Source: Leucobacter celer subsp. astrifaciens (GTDB lineage Bacteria > Actinomycetota > Actinomycetes > Actinomycetales > Microbacteriaceae). From it: a stretch of DNA of 64,000 nt. The stretch lies in assembly GCF_001273835.1 (NCBI RefSeq), contig NZ_JHEI01000133.1:124001-188000 (forward strand). The letters are read 5' to 3'. Position 1 is the stretch's first letter. Every line of letters starts with the position of its first letter. The position numbers and the translations under genes were made by a program. The notes under the pieces are model-generated. The model made no database searches, was not told the origin of the DNA, and worked only from the letters and a program-made list of their open reading frames with translations. This document shows positions 8,775-17,299 of this stretch, piece by piece.

Positions 8775-8787
8775 GGACATAATGTCT
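8775..8787. promoter_or_regulatory. Operator-like palindrome, site A of the GGACA-N3-TGTCY family
   Basis: GGACATAATGTCT, almost exactly midway between the transketolase start (84 bases) and the divergent iclR start (85 bases). A TTTAAAT stretch abuts it on the left. The same 13-bp pattern occurs at five other promoters in the window (10480, 13253, 19154, 24281, 29146). Confidence 0.65.
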
Positions 8788-8871
8788 AGCTTGTGGGATG
8801 TTACATTGAGTTCTTCTCGACTCGAAGGCCGCGATCCCTCCTACGGGCGGTGCTTGTGGGAAGATCGAGCA

Positions 8872-9651
8872 ATGGCGAACAGTGCTGCTGCCCCCTCGAT
8901 GGAGATCCTGCTGAAGGCGGATGCGATCCTCAGCGTGCTCGAGCGGGAGCGGGAGTGCTCCGTGCAGCGGCTCGCCGATGCCGTGGATGAACCGGTCAGT
9001 TCGACCTATCGCCTGCTCTCGAGCCTGACCGCCGTGGGGCTCGCCTCGCGTGGAGCGAAGCGGGGGCTCTACCGCCTGGGATTCCTTCCCCTGCGAGTGG
9101 GGGGCATGCTCGAATCGCAGCTCGACGTGCGCGAACTCGCCGGTCCGATGCTCTACGAGCTCTCTCGCAATACCGGAGCGACCGTGCTGCTCTGGGTGCG
9201 CCGCGGCGACTCCGCGGTGTGCATCGAACGGATCTCGCGCTCGGACGTGCAGACCGCCGTATCGCGTCTCGGTGACTCCATGCCGCTGTGGGGCGGAGCC
9301 GCGGGTCGGGTGCTCCTGGCGCATCTGCCGGTCTCCGAGGCCAGGGTCGTCATCTCGCGCTTCGAGCTCGGCGACCGAGGCGGGAAGAACCTGGCCGAGG
9401 AACTCGCTGAGATCCGCGAGGCGGGCTACTGCCTCGCCGAGAGCAGCTCCACGCCCGGGGTGGTCTCGATCAGCGCACCCGTGTTCAACCATCGGGGAGA
9501 GCTCGAGGTGGCCGTGTCGATCAGCGGCCTGCGCAAGTGGATCGTCGAAGACGGTGGTGCGGCGGTGCGGCAGGTGCGCGCCACCGCGCAGGAGATCAGC
9601 GCATCGCTCGGATACGGCGAGGCCGACTGGGCCGAGGGAGAAGCAGAATGA
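8872..9651 (+). CDS. IclR-family transcriptional regulator (first of a tandem pair)
   Basis: A 259-residue regulator. The N-terminal winged helix (about 12-75) reads ILLKADAILSVLERE, then RLADAVDEPVSSTYRLLSSL (recognition helix) and the wing; the effector domain follows, with the usual RVLLAHL segment and the C-terminal ISAPVFNHRGELEVAVSISG. ATG 8872 was taken over in-frame codons at 8773 and 8782 because those would place the protein across the shared operator, and because the family starts about here. It overlaps the second iclR gene by 4 bases. The position beside site A makes one or both IclR proteins good candidates for the GGACA-N3-TGTCY binder. Confidence 0.9.
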   Translation: MANSAAAPSMEILLKADAILSVLERERECSVQRLADAVDEPVSSTYRLLSSLTAVGLASRGAKRGLYRLGFLPLRVGGMLESQLDVRELAGPMLYELSRNTGATVLLWVRRGDSAVCIERISRSDVQTAVSRLGDSMPLWGGAAGRVLLAHLPVSEARVVISRFELGDRGGKNLAEELAEIREAGYCLAESSSTPGVVSISAPVFNHRGELEVAVSISGLRKWIVEDGGAAVRQVRATAQEISASLGYGEADWAEGEAE

Positions 9652-10391
9652 GTGCAGCCAAGCCGAACAAGGTACTCGCGAACGCCACCATCGTCATCGA
9701 CCTGCTCTCGCGCGAGGGCGCGATGTCGCCCGCTGAGATCGCGGCGGAGACCGGGATCGCCCGGTCGAGTGTCTACCGGCTGGTCGATGCGCTGATCTCG
9801 ATCCAGCTGGTGGAGCCTGCCGCGGCTGCGGCGGGCTCGCGCGTGCGGCTGCACCGCCGATGGTTGCGTCTGGCCGACGCGGCTGCGCTCGGGTTGACCG
9901 AGTGGTCGGGAGCGCAAGCGGTGCTCGAGGAGGTGGCGAGCGATACCGGGCTCACGGCTTATCTCACCGTGCCCGACGGGGGGATGGCCACCTGCGTCGC
10001 GTGGGCGCGGGGCAGTGGCATCGATCTGCTCGAGCTGCGGCCCGGTCGATCGCTGCCGCTCAACGCGGGTGCGGCCGGCCGCTGCTTCCTGGCCTTCAAC
10101 GAGTCCCTCGCGGAGCGGTCGTTCGAGCGCGGCGACTGGCCGGTCTTCACCGACCGGACTCTCGCCGATGCGGCGTCGCTGCGGAAGGACGCCGAGGCGA
10201 ATCGTGCGCAGGGCTACGTGCTGTCGGACGAGGATGTCACCGTGGGTGTCGGGGCGCTCGGCGTGCCGTTGATCCGGGGCGGGCAACTCGTCGGCTGCCT
10301 GTCGCTCGGAGGTCTGGCCGAGGTCATCCGCGGTGAGCGCGAGGCGCTCGCACGGCGCACGGCGCTCGCCGCAGAGCGCCTCGTCGGCTGA
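9648..10391 (+). CDS. IclR-family transcriptional regulator (second of a tandem pair)
   Basis: A 247-residue IclR-type protein only loosely similar to its neighbour. The helix-turn-helix is GAMSPAEIAAETGIARSSVY at about 24-43, with a wing to about 70; the effector domain holds LNAGAAGRCFLAFNE and ends with VGALGVPLIRGGQLVGCLSL. It starts inside the stop of the first iclR (ATGA), so the pair is made together. Two overlapping IclR genes suggest either a hetero-oligomer or two inducer inputs on one regulon; sequence alone cannot separate these. A GGACA-type site follows 89 bases after its stop, in front of the aldehyde dehydrogenase gene. Confidence 0.88.
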   Translation: MSAAKPNKVLANATIVIDLLSREGAMSPAEIAAETGIARSSVYRLVDALISIQLVEPAAAAAGSRVRLHRRWLRLADAAALGLTEWSGAQAVLEEVASDTGLTAYLTVPDGGMATCVAWARGSGIDLLELRPGRSLPLNAGAAGRCFLAFNESLAERSFERGDWPVFTDRTLADAASLRKDAEANRAQGYVLSDEDVTVGVGALGVPLIRGGQLVGCLSLGGLAEVIRGEREALARRTALAAERLVG

Positions 10392-10479
10392 CTCGTTCGA
10401 TCCGCCTCAACGCTCGTTGCCGCCGGTTCCCGCGCCGGAGGGCGACTCCTCGAGCGATGTCGCGTTTTTGCGAATAGTC

Positions 10480-10492
10480 GGACAAAGTGCCT
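10480..10492. promoter_or_regulatory. Operator-like palindrome, site B of the GGACA-N3-TGTCY family
   Basis: GGACAAAGTGCCT, 81 bases before the aldehyde dehydrogenase ATG, with GAATAGTC just upstream as a possible -10 region. The right arm has one mismatch from TGTCY. It suggests the dehydrogenase has its own promoter separate from the iclR pair. Confidence 0.5.
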
Positions 10493-10573
10493 ATTGTGTG
10501 AGAAAATGATCGAGTCGGTGTTCGCGCGATCCGCCGGGCACGACCTTTCCAGCACAACAAAGGAGTCGAGGAA

Positions 10574-11995
10574 ATGACGGGAATCGAGACTGGCGCGATG
10601 CGGGAAACCTTCGAGGTTCTCGACAAATGGACCGGCGAGGTCATCGAGCGCGTGCCGGCGGACGATGCGGAGAGCACACGGGCGGCGCTCGAGGCCGCGC
10701 AGCAGGGATTCTCCGAGTGGTCGGGACTGCCGGCCCACCGCCGGGCCGAGGTGCTCGAGCGCTTCGCGGATTCGCTCGATGAGAAGAACGAAGAGCTCGC
10801 GACCCTGCTGACCCGCGAAACCGGCAAGATCCTCTCCGACTCCCGCGGCGAGATCGCGGCTGCCGCCCGCATCTTCCGAGGGTTCGCGCGCGAATCGCTG
10901 CGCCACTTCGGCGATGCCATCCCGCTCGATCGTCAGCCCGGTCTCGAAGGCGACCTGATGATCACGAAGCACGAGCCGCTCGGCGTCGTGGCAGCGATCG
11001 TCGCCTTCAACTTCCCGGCCGAGCTCTATGCGCACAAGGTCGCTGCGGGCCTGGCCGGCGGCAACGCCGTCGTCGTGAAGCCCGCCGACAAGAACCCCCT
11101 CGTCGGAAATCGGATGACCCGGTTGCTGCACGAGGCAGGCGTGCCCGAGAATGCGCTCATCGTGCTCAACGGCAGCGGCTCGGTCATCGGCTCGGCGCTC
11201 TCGGGCAGCCCGCTGATCCGGGCGATCAGCTTCACCGGAAGCAGCCGAGTGGGCGTCATGATCGCGGAGGCCGCCGCGCGCAACATGACCCGCACCTTCA
11301 TGGAGCTCAGCGCCAACGATGCTCTCCTGGTGCTCGATGACGCCGACGTGGATCACGCCGTCGAGGAATCGCTGAACGGCCGCCTGCTGGCGAACGGCCA
11401 GGTGTGCTGTGCCACGAAGCGGATCGTGCTGCACCGCGACATCGCCGATGAGTTCATCGCGCGGCTGCAGGTGCGTCTGGCCGAGGTCGGGATCACGGGA
11501 GAGAGCCCCGCGCCCGAGGTCAAGGTCGGCCCGCTGATCAGCGAGGAGGCCGCTGCCGGCGTCGAGGCTCAGGTCGCCGCGGCACTCGAGCAGGGCGCGG
11601 AGATCCTCTCCGGCGGTGAGCGCCGCGGGGCGCACTACGCCCCGACGATCCTGCGCGTCCCCGAGACCTGCGGCATCGCGAGCGACGAGGAGGTCTTCGG
11701 CCCGGTCTTCTCGGTGATCGTCGTGGAGGACGATGAGGCCGCGGTGCGCGTGTCGAACGGCTCCTCCTACGGGCTGACCGGCGCGGTGTTCTCGCGCGAC
11801 ATCTACCGCGCCTACCGGATCGCCGATCGCCTCGAGGCCGCGATCGTCTCGATCAACGGCTCGAACAACTACCGCCCCGACGGCAGCTCGTTCGGAGGGT
11901 ACAAGCAGAGCGGGCTCGGCCGCGAGGGCTACCTGTCCTCGCTCGAGGAGTACACGCAGGTGAAGAGCATCGTGCTGCGCGGCATCCGAGGCTGA
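10574..11995 (+). CDS. NAD(P)-dependent aldehyde dehydrogenase
   Basis: A 473-residue ALDH-superfamily enzyme that oxidises an aldehyde to a carboxylate. Landmarks in order: AAIVAFNFPAELYAHKVA (about 140-157), VVKPADKNPLVGNRM, FTGSSRVG (about 220), catalytic-base Glu about 244 in MELSAND (an unusual variant of ELGG), and catalytic Cys about 278 in NGQVCCATKR, then EEVFGPVFSV. AAAGGAG precedes ATG 10574. Similar subfamilies act on succinate semialdehyde, glycolaldehyde, lactaldehyde or glyceraldehyde; the surrounding sugar genes favour a small hydroxyaldehyde. It carries operator site B and is followed by a strong terminator. Confidence 0.9.
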   Translation: MTGIETGAMRETFEVLDKWTGEVIERVPADDAESTRAALEAAQQGFSEWSGLPAHRRAEVLERFADSLDEKNEELATLLTRETGKILSDSRGEIAAAARIFRGFARESLRHFGDAIPLDRQPGLEGDLMITKHEPLGVVAAIVAFNFPAELYAHKVAAGLAGGNAVVVKPADKNPLVGNRMTRLLHEAGVPENALIVLNGSGSVIGSALSGSPLIRAISFTGSSRVGVMIAEAAARNMTRTFMELSANDALLVLDDADVDHAVEESLNGRLLANGQVCCATKRIVLHRDIADEFIARLQVRLAEVGITGESPAPEVKVGPLISEEAAAGVEAQVAAALEQGAEILSGGERRGAHYAPTILRVPETCGIASDEEVFGPVFSVIVVEDDEAAVRVSNGSSYGLTGAVFSRDIYRAYRIADRLEAAIVSINGSNNYRPDGSSFGGYKQSGLGREGYLSSLEEYTQVKSIVLRGIRG

Positions 11996-12017
11996 CCCGC
12001 CGGCACGGGCACGAAGC

Positions 12018-12058
12018 AGGGCTCGGACGGAAAGCGATCGGCTTTCCGTCCGAGCCCT
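12018..12058. terminator. Bidirectional hairpin terminator
   Basis: An 18-base arm (agggctcggacggaaagc), a 5-base loop (gatcg) and the exact reverse complement, lying between the convergent aldehyde dehydrogenase and zinc dehydrogenase genes. The A/T tracts inside the stem serve both directions. Confidence 0.75.
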
Positions 12059-12117
12059 TGGTCTGCGGCCCGGGCGACTGCGGCAGTCGCGACCGCAGCC
12101 GGCGCGACCGCGGTCGG

Positions 12118-13161
12118 CTACTGCGGCTGCAGCACGAACTTGCCGACGGCGTCGTCGGCGAAGTCGGCGAACGCGCGGGGGCCCTCGCTCAGCGGTGCGA
12201 TGCGCGTGATGATCTTCGACAGCTCCACATCGTGCGCGACGGCCTTCTGCGATGCCTCCATGAGCTCGGGCACGCTGAAGACGAAGAGGCCCCGGATCGT
12301 GAGTTGGCGCAGGATGATGTCGGGCACCGGGTCGAGTTCGAGGGTGCCGCCGAGGCCGACGAGCACGACCGTGCCGAAGTCGCGAGCGTAGGCGATCGCG
12401 GCGTCGCGCCCGAAGCGATTGCCGGACGTGTCGATGGTGACGTCGGCGCCACCGGGCAGCACCTCTTCGATGTCGAACGCCGAACCGAGGAAGACCTCGT
12501 CGTATCCGAGCGACTTGGCGAACGCGATGCGCTCGAGGCTCATGTCGGTCGCCACTCCGCGCAGGCCGAGCGCCTTCGCCCAGGCCAGGATCGCCAGACC
12601 CACCGGGCCTGCGCCGACGACGAGCACGGTGTCGCCGGGCTTGGCATTCGCGTGCTTCAGCGCGCAGTAGGCGGTGGATGCGCCGCAGGCCAAGAAGGAG
12701 CCGGTCGCGAAATCGATCTCGTCGGGCAGGGCCACGCAGTCCGCGGCATCGGCGATCACACGCTCCTGCATGCCGCCGTTGCGGGTGCGCGAGTAGACGC
12801 CCATGTCGACCTTGCAGTGCTGGTGGAGGCCGACGCGGCAGAAATCGCAGGATCCGCACCCCGAGTAGTGCATGACGAAGACGCGATCTCCGACGCTGGG
12901 GAAGTCCACTCCCGGGCCCACCTCGGTGACGACGCCGGCGATCTCGTGCCCGGGGCTGATGCTCGGGTCGCGGGGCTGCGCGCCCTGCTGCATCTCCTCC
13001 TGGGTCATGTGGTAGTAGTGCATGTCGCTGCCGCAGAGACCCGCTGCCTTGACCTCGATCAGCACCTCGCCCGTGGCGGGCGCGTCGACGTCGACCTCGA
13101 CGATGTCGACGCGATGCCTGTCGGTGAACCGCAGCGCCTGTGCGCGCGTGGAACCGCTCAC
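12118..13161 (-). CDS. Zinc-dependent sugar/polyol dehydrogenase (MDR; threonine/sorbitol dehydrogenase type)
   Basis: A 347-residue medium-chain dehydrogenase. The catalytic-zinc Cys is in GLCGSDMHYYH, GHEIAGVV follows, and the structural-zinc lobe CGSCDFCRVGLHQHC is complete. The nucleotide fold is VLVVGAGPVGLAILAWAKAL. A DMHYYH motif at the catalytic site is typical of polyol-type enzymes (sorbitol, xylitol or idonate dehydrogenases). ATG 13161 follows CAAGGAGGAAG. It is monocistronic, transcribed from a promoter holding operator site C, and so belongs with the transketolase regulon. It likely oxidises a polyol hydroxyl to a ketose. Confidence 0.9.
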   Translation of the reverse strand: MSGSTRAQALRFTDRHRVDIVEVDVDAPATGEVLIEVKAAGLCGSDMHYYHMTQEEMQQGAQPRDPSISPGHEIAGVVTEVGPGVDFPSVGDRVFVMHYSGCGSCDFCRVGLHQHCKVDMGVYSRTRNGGMQERVIADAADCVALPDEIDFATGSFLACGASTAYCALKHANAKPGDTVLVVGAGPVGLAILAWAKALGLRGVATDMSLERIAFAKSLGYDEVFLGSAFDIEEVLPGGADVTIDTSGNRFGRDAAIAYARDFGTVVLVGLGGTLELDPVPDIILRQLTIRGLFVFSVPELMEASQKAVAHDVELSKIITRIAPLSEGPRAFADFADDAVGKFVLQPQ

Positions 13162-13252
13162 TGTCTTCCTCCTTGAATTGCGTGACGTGCATGAGCAGCC
13201 GGATTCACCGCGTGAAAATCGACCGCTCCACCCATTCTACTTCTTATAAGGT

Positions 13253-13265
13253 GGACAATCAGTCT
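13253..13265. promoter_or_regulatory. Operator-like palindrome, site C of the GGACA-N3-TGTCY family
   Basis: GGACAATCAGTCT, 92 bases before the zinc dehydrogenase start (minus strand). The flanks ATAA on the left and TTAT on the right extend the symmetry. It lies between the rpiR stop and the dehydrogenase, so the latter has its own promoter. Confidence 0.6.
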
Positions 13266-13352
13266 ATTTTATGATGAATATTTCCGATCCATGGTGCTCC
13301 CGGAGACTCCGCGAGCGCCGAGAGTCGAGCCGTCGGCTCGGGGAGGACGTTC

Positions 13353-14273
13353 CTACCGAGACTCCGCAGGGTCGCCCTCGGGCCGCGCCCCCGTGCGGGT
13401 CGGCCGGATCACCGAGCGATAGCCCTCCTCGAGAAAGACGGCGGTCTCGTCGTAGAACCGGGTGGCATACGAGGCGTACAGCGCATCGACGACGAGGAGC
13501 TGACCCCACTTGGAGGTGACGCTCTCGCCGTAGACGGCGCTGCTCGCGGACGAGGAAGCCGTGGGGAGCACGAGATCGCACACTCGCGCCAGGCTCGACG
13601 AGACGTTCGACGTGATGGCCACGGTAGCGGATCCATGGTGCCGGGCGATATCCGCCGATGAGACGATCGGATCCGACTCTCCCGAATCCGAGATCGCGAT
13701 CAGCACGTCCCCGGCCTTCAGCGAGGCGGCCCCCATCGACTGGACGGCTTGGTCGCGGAAGAACTGGCATCGCTTTCCGGCGCGCACGAAGCGCATCACG
13801 GCGCTTTCCGCGGCGGTCGCCGAGGCCCCCATTGCGGAGAACTGGACCACGGATGCGCCGTGGATCAGGTCGATGATCTGCGCGATCGCGTCGGGGGAGA
13901 CCAGCTCCGCCGTGCGGCGCAGCGACTCCATGCTGCTGTAGGCGACCTTCCCCAGAACCTGCTCGACGGGATCCGAGCGCAGCACTCCCTCGTAGACGTG
14001 CTGCGGGCCGAGGTCGTCGAGCTCGGGGCCGCGCGAGTAGATGGCCTGGGCGATGCCCAGGCGGAGCTGGTTGAACCCGTCCATGCCGAGCTCGCGGAGG
14101 AATCGGGACACCGTGGAGTCCGCGACGCCGGCCCGGGCGGCGAGTTCGCTCAGCGAACTCGCCTGCGTCTGCTCGGGCGAAGCGAGGATGACCTCGGCCA
14201 CGCGCTGGAGCGCGGGGCTCAGAGAACCCGACGCGTGTGAAACGCGATGCAGGAGATTCGTCTCATTCGCCAT
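13353..14273 (-). CDS. RpiR-family (MurR/HexR-type) regulator with SIS domain, copy 1
   Basis: 306 residues. The N-terminal RpiR helix-turn-helix (to about 80) includes SSLSELAARAGVADSTVSRF and LRELGMDGFNQLR. The C-terminal SIS domain, which binds phosphosugars, contains VVQFSAMGASATAAESAVM and DVLIAISDSGESD. GTG 14282 is also possible, but ATG 14273 has GAAGAG at the right distance. It is the last gene of the SDR, zinc dehydrogenase, zinc dehydrogenase, rpiR unit (41 bases after the previous stop), so it probably autoregulates that operon in response to a sugar phosphate made by the pathway. Confidence 0.9.
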   Translation of the reverse strand: MANETNLLHRVSHASGSLSPALQRVAEVILASPEQTQASSLSELAARAGVADSTVSRFLRELGMDGFNQLRLGIAQAIYSRGPELDDLGPQHVYEGVLRSDPVEQVLGKVAYSSMESLRRTAELVSPDAIAQIIDLIHGASVVQFSAMGASATAAESAVMRFVRAGKRCQFFRDQAVQSMGAASLKAGDVLIAISDSGESDPIVSSADIARHHGSATVAITSNVSSSLARVCDLVLPTASSSASSAVYGESVTSKWGQLLVVDALYASYATRFYDETAVFLEEGYRSVIRPTRTGARPEGDPAESR

Positions 14274-14314
14274 GTCTTCCACTCTTCGAGTCTATGCGCG
14301 AGTCGCGGGCGAGC

Positions 14315-15367
14315 TCACGCGCCCGGCATCGTGATCATGGGTTTCATGCCCGTCCCGGATCTGGCGTGCGCCACGGCGTCGGCGATGCCGTCGAGCTCGA
14401 AGCGTTTTGAGACCAGCTCCTCGAGCAGGACGGCATCGCCGGCGAGTGTTTCGAGCGCGTCCGCGAAGTCCTGGTTGCGCGCACCCGTGGTGCCGGTCAT
14501 GAGGATCTCCCGGTAGTGCAGCGCGTTGACGTCGATCTGCGGGCGAGCCGCTCCGCCGAGACCCGAGAACACGTTGAGCCGCCCGGCTCGCGCGAGCATG
14601 TCGGTGGCGCCGGCGATCACCTCGGGAGAGGAGACACAGGTGAGCACGACATCGACGCCGCGGCGGTCGGTCAGCCGCATGACTTCCTCGAGGAGATCCG
14701 CGTCGGTCACGTTGACGAGCACATCGGCCCCGAGCGCGCCCGCGATGTCGAGGCGCGACTGGCGGCGATTCGCGATGATGACCCGAGCGGCTCCGGCGCG
14801 CTTCGCGAGCAGCGCGTGCAAGCAGCCGATCGGTCCGGCGCCGATGATCAGCACGTCGTCTCCGGGGCCGATGCCGACCGCACGCTGACCGTGCAGGCAG
14901 CAGGCCGCGGGCTCCATGAGCGGTGCGATGTCGATCGGCATGGCGTCGGGCACGCGGAAGACGTTGCCGCGTTCCATCGCTCGCGCGGGGACCAGCATGT
15001 ACTCCTCGAAGCCTCCGTCGAGCGTGACTCCGAACGCCTCGTAGTCGGGGCAGAGCTGATTGCGGCCCTGCGCGCACAGCTCGCACGCGCCGCAGCCGAT
15101 ATTCGGCGCGACGGCGAGACGGTCGCCGACTGCGAACTCCGTCACCCGCCCGCCGATCGCGGCGACTTCTCCGGAGATCTCGTGGCCGAGGACTCGGGGA
15201 GTGCGCTCCGGCAGCTTGAAATGCCCGTGCTGCAGGATGCGGAGGTCGGTGCCGCAGATGCTTGCGGCGCGTACGCGCAGCAGCAGATCCCCGTCCCCCA
15301 TTTCCGGGACCGGTCGATCCTCGATCGCCAGGTGACCTGGACTGGAGAAAACCGCGGCCCGCATCAT
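14315..15367 (-). CDS. Zinc-dependent sugar/polyol dehydrogenase (MDR)
   Basis: 350 residues. Catalytic Cys in SICGTDLRILQHG, GHEISGEV next, and a full structural-zinc lobe CGACELCAQGRNQLC; cofactor motif VLIIGAGPIGCLHALLAKRA. GGFEEYMLVP and LMEPAACCLHG are typical of the family. It starts MM at 15367, overlapping the upstream dehydrogenase stop by 4 bases, so the two are translationally coupled. Two consecutive MDR enzymes plus an SDR in one operon suggest successive oxidations, or alternative stereoisomers of one polyol. The substrate cannot be assigned. Confidence 0.88.
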   Translation of the reverse strand: MMRAAVFSSPGHLAIEDRPVPEMGDGDLLLRVRAASICGTDLRILQHGHFKLPERTPRVLGHEISGEVAAIGGRVTEFAVGDRLAVAPNIGCGACELCAQGRNQLCPDYEAFGVTLDGGFEEYMLVPARAMERGNVFRVPDAMPIDIAPLMEPAACCLHGQRAVGIGPGDDVLIIGAGPIGCLHALLAKRAGAARVIIANRRQSRLDIAGALGADVLVNVTDADLLEEVMRLTDRRGVDVVLTCVSSPEVIAGATDMLARAGRLNVFSGLGGAARPQIDVNALHYREILMTGTTGARNQDFADALETLAGDAVLLEELVSKRFELDGIADAVAHARSGTGMKPMITMPGA

Positions 15368-16461
15368 GCGTCTCCCCGCCACGATGCCGAGGATCGGAAC
15401 TCCGGGGTCTCCTCCTGCGCCTCGGGCGCGATGGCGAAGATCGTCTTGTTCGACCAGCTCTGGCGCTCGGCGAGGTCGGCGAAGACGGCCGGCGCGTCGT
15501 CGAGGATCGAGACGCTGCTGACGAGGTCGCGGACGTTGACGCCGCGCCCGATCGATGCGATGACCATGTCCCAGTCGCTCTGACCGCGAGGTGCGATCTT
15601 CGCGTTCCATGTGCCGAGCAGCGTGAGCTCTCGCCGCAGGATCCGCGATACCAGTTCCTTCGGCATGGCGAAGTCGTCGGCCAGGTCTCCGAGCAGCACG
15701 ACCTGGCCGCGATGCGCGGTCGCGGTGATGGCCTGGCGCAGTGTGACGGCCCGGCCGCTGGCCTCCACCGAGATGTCGGCCCCGCGACCGTCGGTGAGTT
15801 CGAGCATCAGCTCGTCGGAGCCGCGCTCTCCCGGGGCGAGGGTCTCGAACCCCATGCGCTCGGCGATCTCGCGCTTGCGTGCATCAAGGTCGGCGACGAC
15901 GACGCGGACTGCGCCGAGCACCCGCAGCCACTGGGCGGCGAGCAGACCGATCGGGCCCGCGCCGATGACCAGTGCGGTCGCGTTCGCCGGAACCGTCGCA
16001 CGGCGGACGGCGTGCAGGGCCACGCCCGCCGGCTCGACCATCGCGCCCTCGATGAGGGACACGTGATCGGGGAGGCGGAACAGATTCCGCGGCGGCACGC
16101 TCAGTTCCTCCTGCAGGCCTCCGTCGCGGCGCGAACCGAAGTAGTCGTACTCCTCGCCGAGCGCATACTCGCCGATCTCCGACATCGGGTCGTCGTCGCG
16201 GGGCAGGCAGGGGAAGACGGCCACGCGGTCGCCCGCGCGGTACCCGTGCTCCGGTGCGTCCTCGGCGACGATTCCCGACATCTCGTGTCCCAGCACGAGG
16301 GGGAACCCGTAACCCTTGCCCACGGCGAAGCGCAGTACATCCGAGCCGCAGACGCCGACCGCGCCGATCCGGACTCGAATCGAATCGGGAGAGGTGCTCT
16401 CCGGCTGCGGTACGTCGGCGACCTCGATCTCGCCGACGCCGCGCAGAACTGCTGCACGCAC
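15364..16461 (-). CDS. MDR sugar-phosphate/polyol dehydrogenase lacking the structural-zinc cysteines
   Basis: 365 residues, similar to galactitol-1-phosphate 5-dehydrogenases (EEYDYFGSRRDGG and LVEPAGV-like motifs). Catalytic Cys in GVCGSDVLRFAVG and GHEMSGIV are present, and the cofactor fold is LVIGAGPIGLLAAQWLRVLG. The lobe that normally binds structural zinc is replaced by a Cys-poor stretch (FPCLPRDDDPMSEIGEYALG) with only one Cys, so the second zinc is probably absent. The start is GTG 16461, one base after the SDR stop; an upstream in-frame ATG would run into that gene. It is the middle gene of a coupled operon. Confidence 0.85.
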   Translation of the reverse strand: MRAAVLRGVGEIEVADVPQPESTSPDSIRVRIGAVGVCGSDVLRFAVGKGYGFPLVLGHEMSGIVAEDAPEHGYRAGDRVAVFPCLPRDDDPMSEIGEYALGEEYDYFGSRRDGGLQEELSVPPRNLFRLPDHVSLIEGAMVEPAGVALHAVRRATVPANATALVIGAGPIGLLAAQWLRVLGAVRVVVADLDARKREIAERMGFETLAPGERGSDELMLELTDGRGADISVEASGRAVTLRQAITATAHRGQVVLLGDLADDFAMPKELVSRILRRELTLLGTWNAKIAPRGQSDWDMVIASIGRGVNVRDLVSSVSILDDAPAVFADLAERQSWSNKTIFAIAPEAQEETPEFRSSASWRGDA

Positions 16462-16462
16462 G

Positions 16463-17299
16463 TCAGACTCCCATCCCGTAGCGGTGGGCCTTGTGCGTCG
16501 GGTAGAGCGCGAATGTCGGGATGGTGACATCGGGCGTGCGCGTCGCGATGTAGAGCGCGGCCTCGGCGACGTTCGAGACGTCGATGCAACTCGCGGCGAT
16601 GCCCTCCTCGATCTCCTTCTCGTCGAGCCAGCCGTCGGTGTAAGCCGGGAGGTCTCCGTCGTAGAGACCCTGGTCGATGATCTCGGTCATCGGGGTGCGC
16701 ACGTGCGACGGGTTCAGCACGGTGACCCCGATGTTCTTCTCCACGCCCTCGAGCAGGATGTTCTTGCTGAAACCGAGCATTCCGTGCTTCGAGGCGCGGT
16801 AGGGGCTGTGTCCCGGACCGGAGGCGATTCTGGTCGATGAGGAGCCCATGTTGATGATCCGTCCGCCCGACTCCTGCTTCTCCATGAAGAGGAAGGCCTC
16901 GCGGCAGCAGAGGAAGACGCCGGTCAGGTTCGGCCCGATGGTCTTGTGCCATTCCTCGAGGGTGACCTGCGTGACGGGGGGCGAGAGCGAGTCGCGGCCG
17001 GCGCTGTTGACGAGCAGGTCGAGGCGGCCCCAGCGGTCGAAGGTCGCTGCGAAGAACGCCCGGACGGCGTCCTCGTCGACGACGTCGGCGACGGTGCCGA
17101 TCACGTCTCCGCCGCGCTCCTGGATATCGGCCACAACCTCGGAGAGGCGGGCGGCGTCGGTGTCGATCATGGCGACGTGCGCGCCGTTGGCGGCGTACTC
17201 GCGAGCGACGGCTTCACCGATTCCGGATGCTGCGCCCGTGATGATAGCGACTTTGCCAGTCAGCGCGGTGCCGCCCTTGGGGAGGTAGTCGGGTTCCAA
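16463..17299 (-). CDS. SDR-family NAD(P)-dependent dehydrogenase (polyol/sugar)
   Basis: 278 residues. Cofactor motif TGAASGIG at about 22-29, VNSAGRDS near 100, catalytic Ser in INMGSSST, and Tyr/Lys in YRASK. The start is a TTG at 17299, chosen because AAAGGAG (17307-17313 on this strand) stands 7 bases before it. The C-terminus ends HKAHRYGMGV without the usual VDGG motif, so the substrate end differs from common gluconate dehydrogenases. It is the first gene of an operon with two zinc dehydrogenases and rpiR-1, divergent from the glycerol-kinase-like gene. Confidence 0.85.
   Translation of the reverse strand: MEPDYLPKGGTALTGKVAIITGAASGIGEAVAREYAANGAHVAMIDTDAARLSEVVADIQERGGDVIGTVADVVDEDAVRAFFAATFDRWGRLDLLVNSAGRDSLSPPVTQVTLEEWHKTIGPNLTGVFLCCREAFLFMEKQESGGRIINMGSSSTRIASGPGHSPYRASKHGMLGFSKNILLEGVEKNIGVTVLNPSHVRTPMTEIIDQGLYDGDLPAYTDGWLDEKEIEEGIAASCIDVSNVAEAALYIATRTPDVTIPTFALYPTHKAHRYGMGV

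Noticed and set aside
8692..8871. A thiamine (TPP) riboswitch before the transketolase genes
   Set aside because: No conserved TPP-riboswitch core could be found in the leaders at 8692-8871 or 29112-29220; the regions contain only the short palindromes.
7780..9492. Extension of the transketolase N-subunit upstream to 9492
   Set aside because: The added 267 residues are antisense to iclR and cross the shared operator. The family start and a Shine-Dalgarno site support ATG 8691.
10214..13192. A minus-strand open frame of 992 codons across the aldehyde dehydrogenase and zinc dehydrogenase genes
   Set aside because: It is a shadow of the real genes in another frame, with no domain and low-complexity composition.
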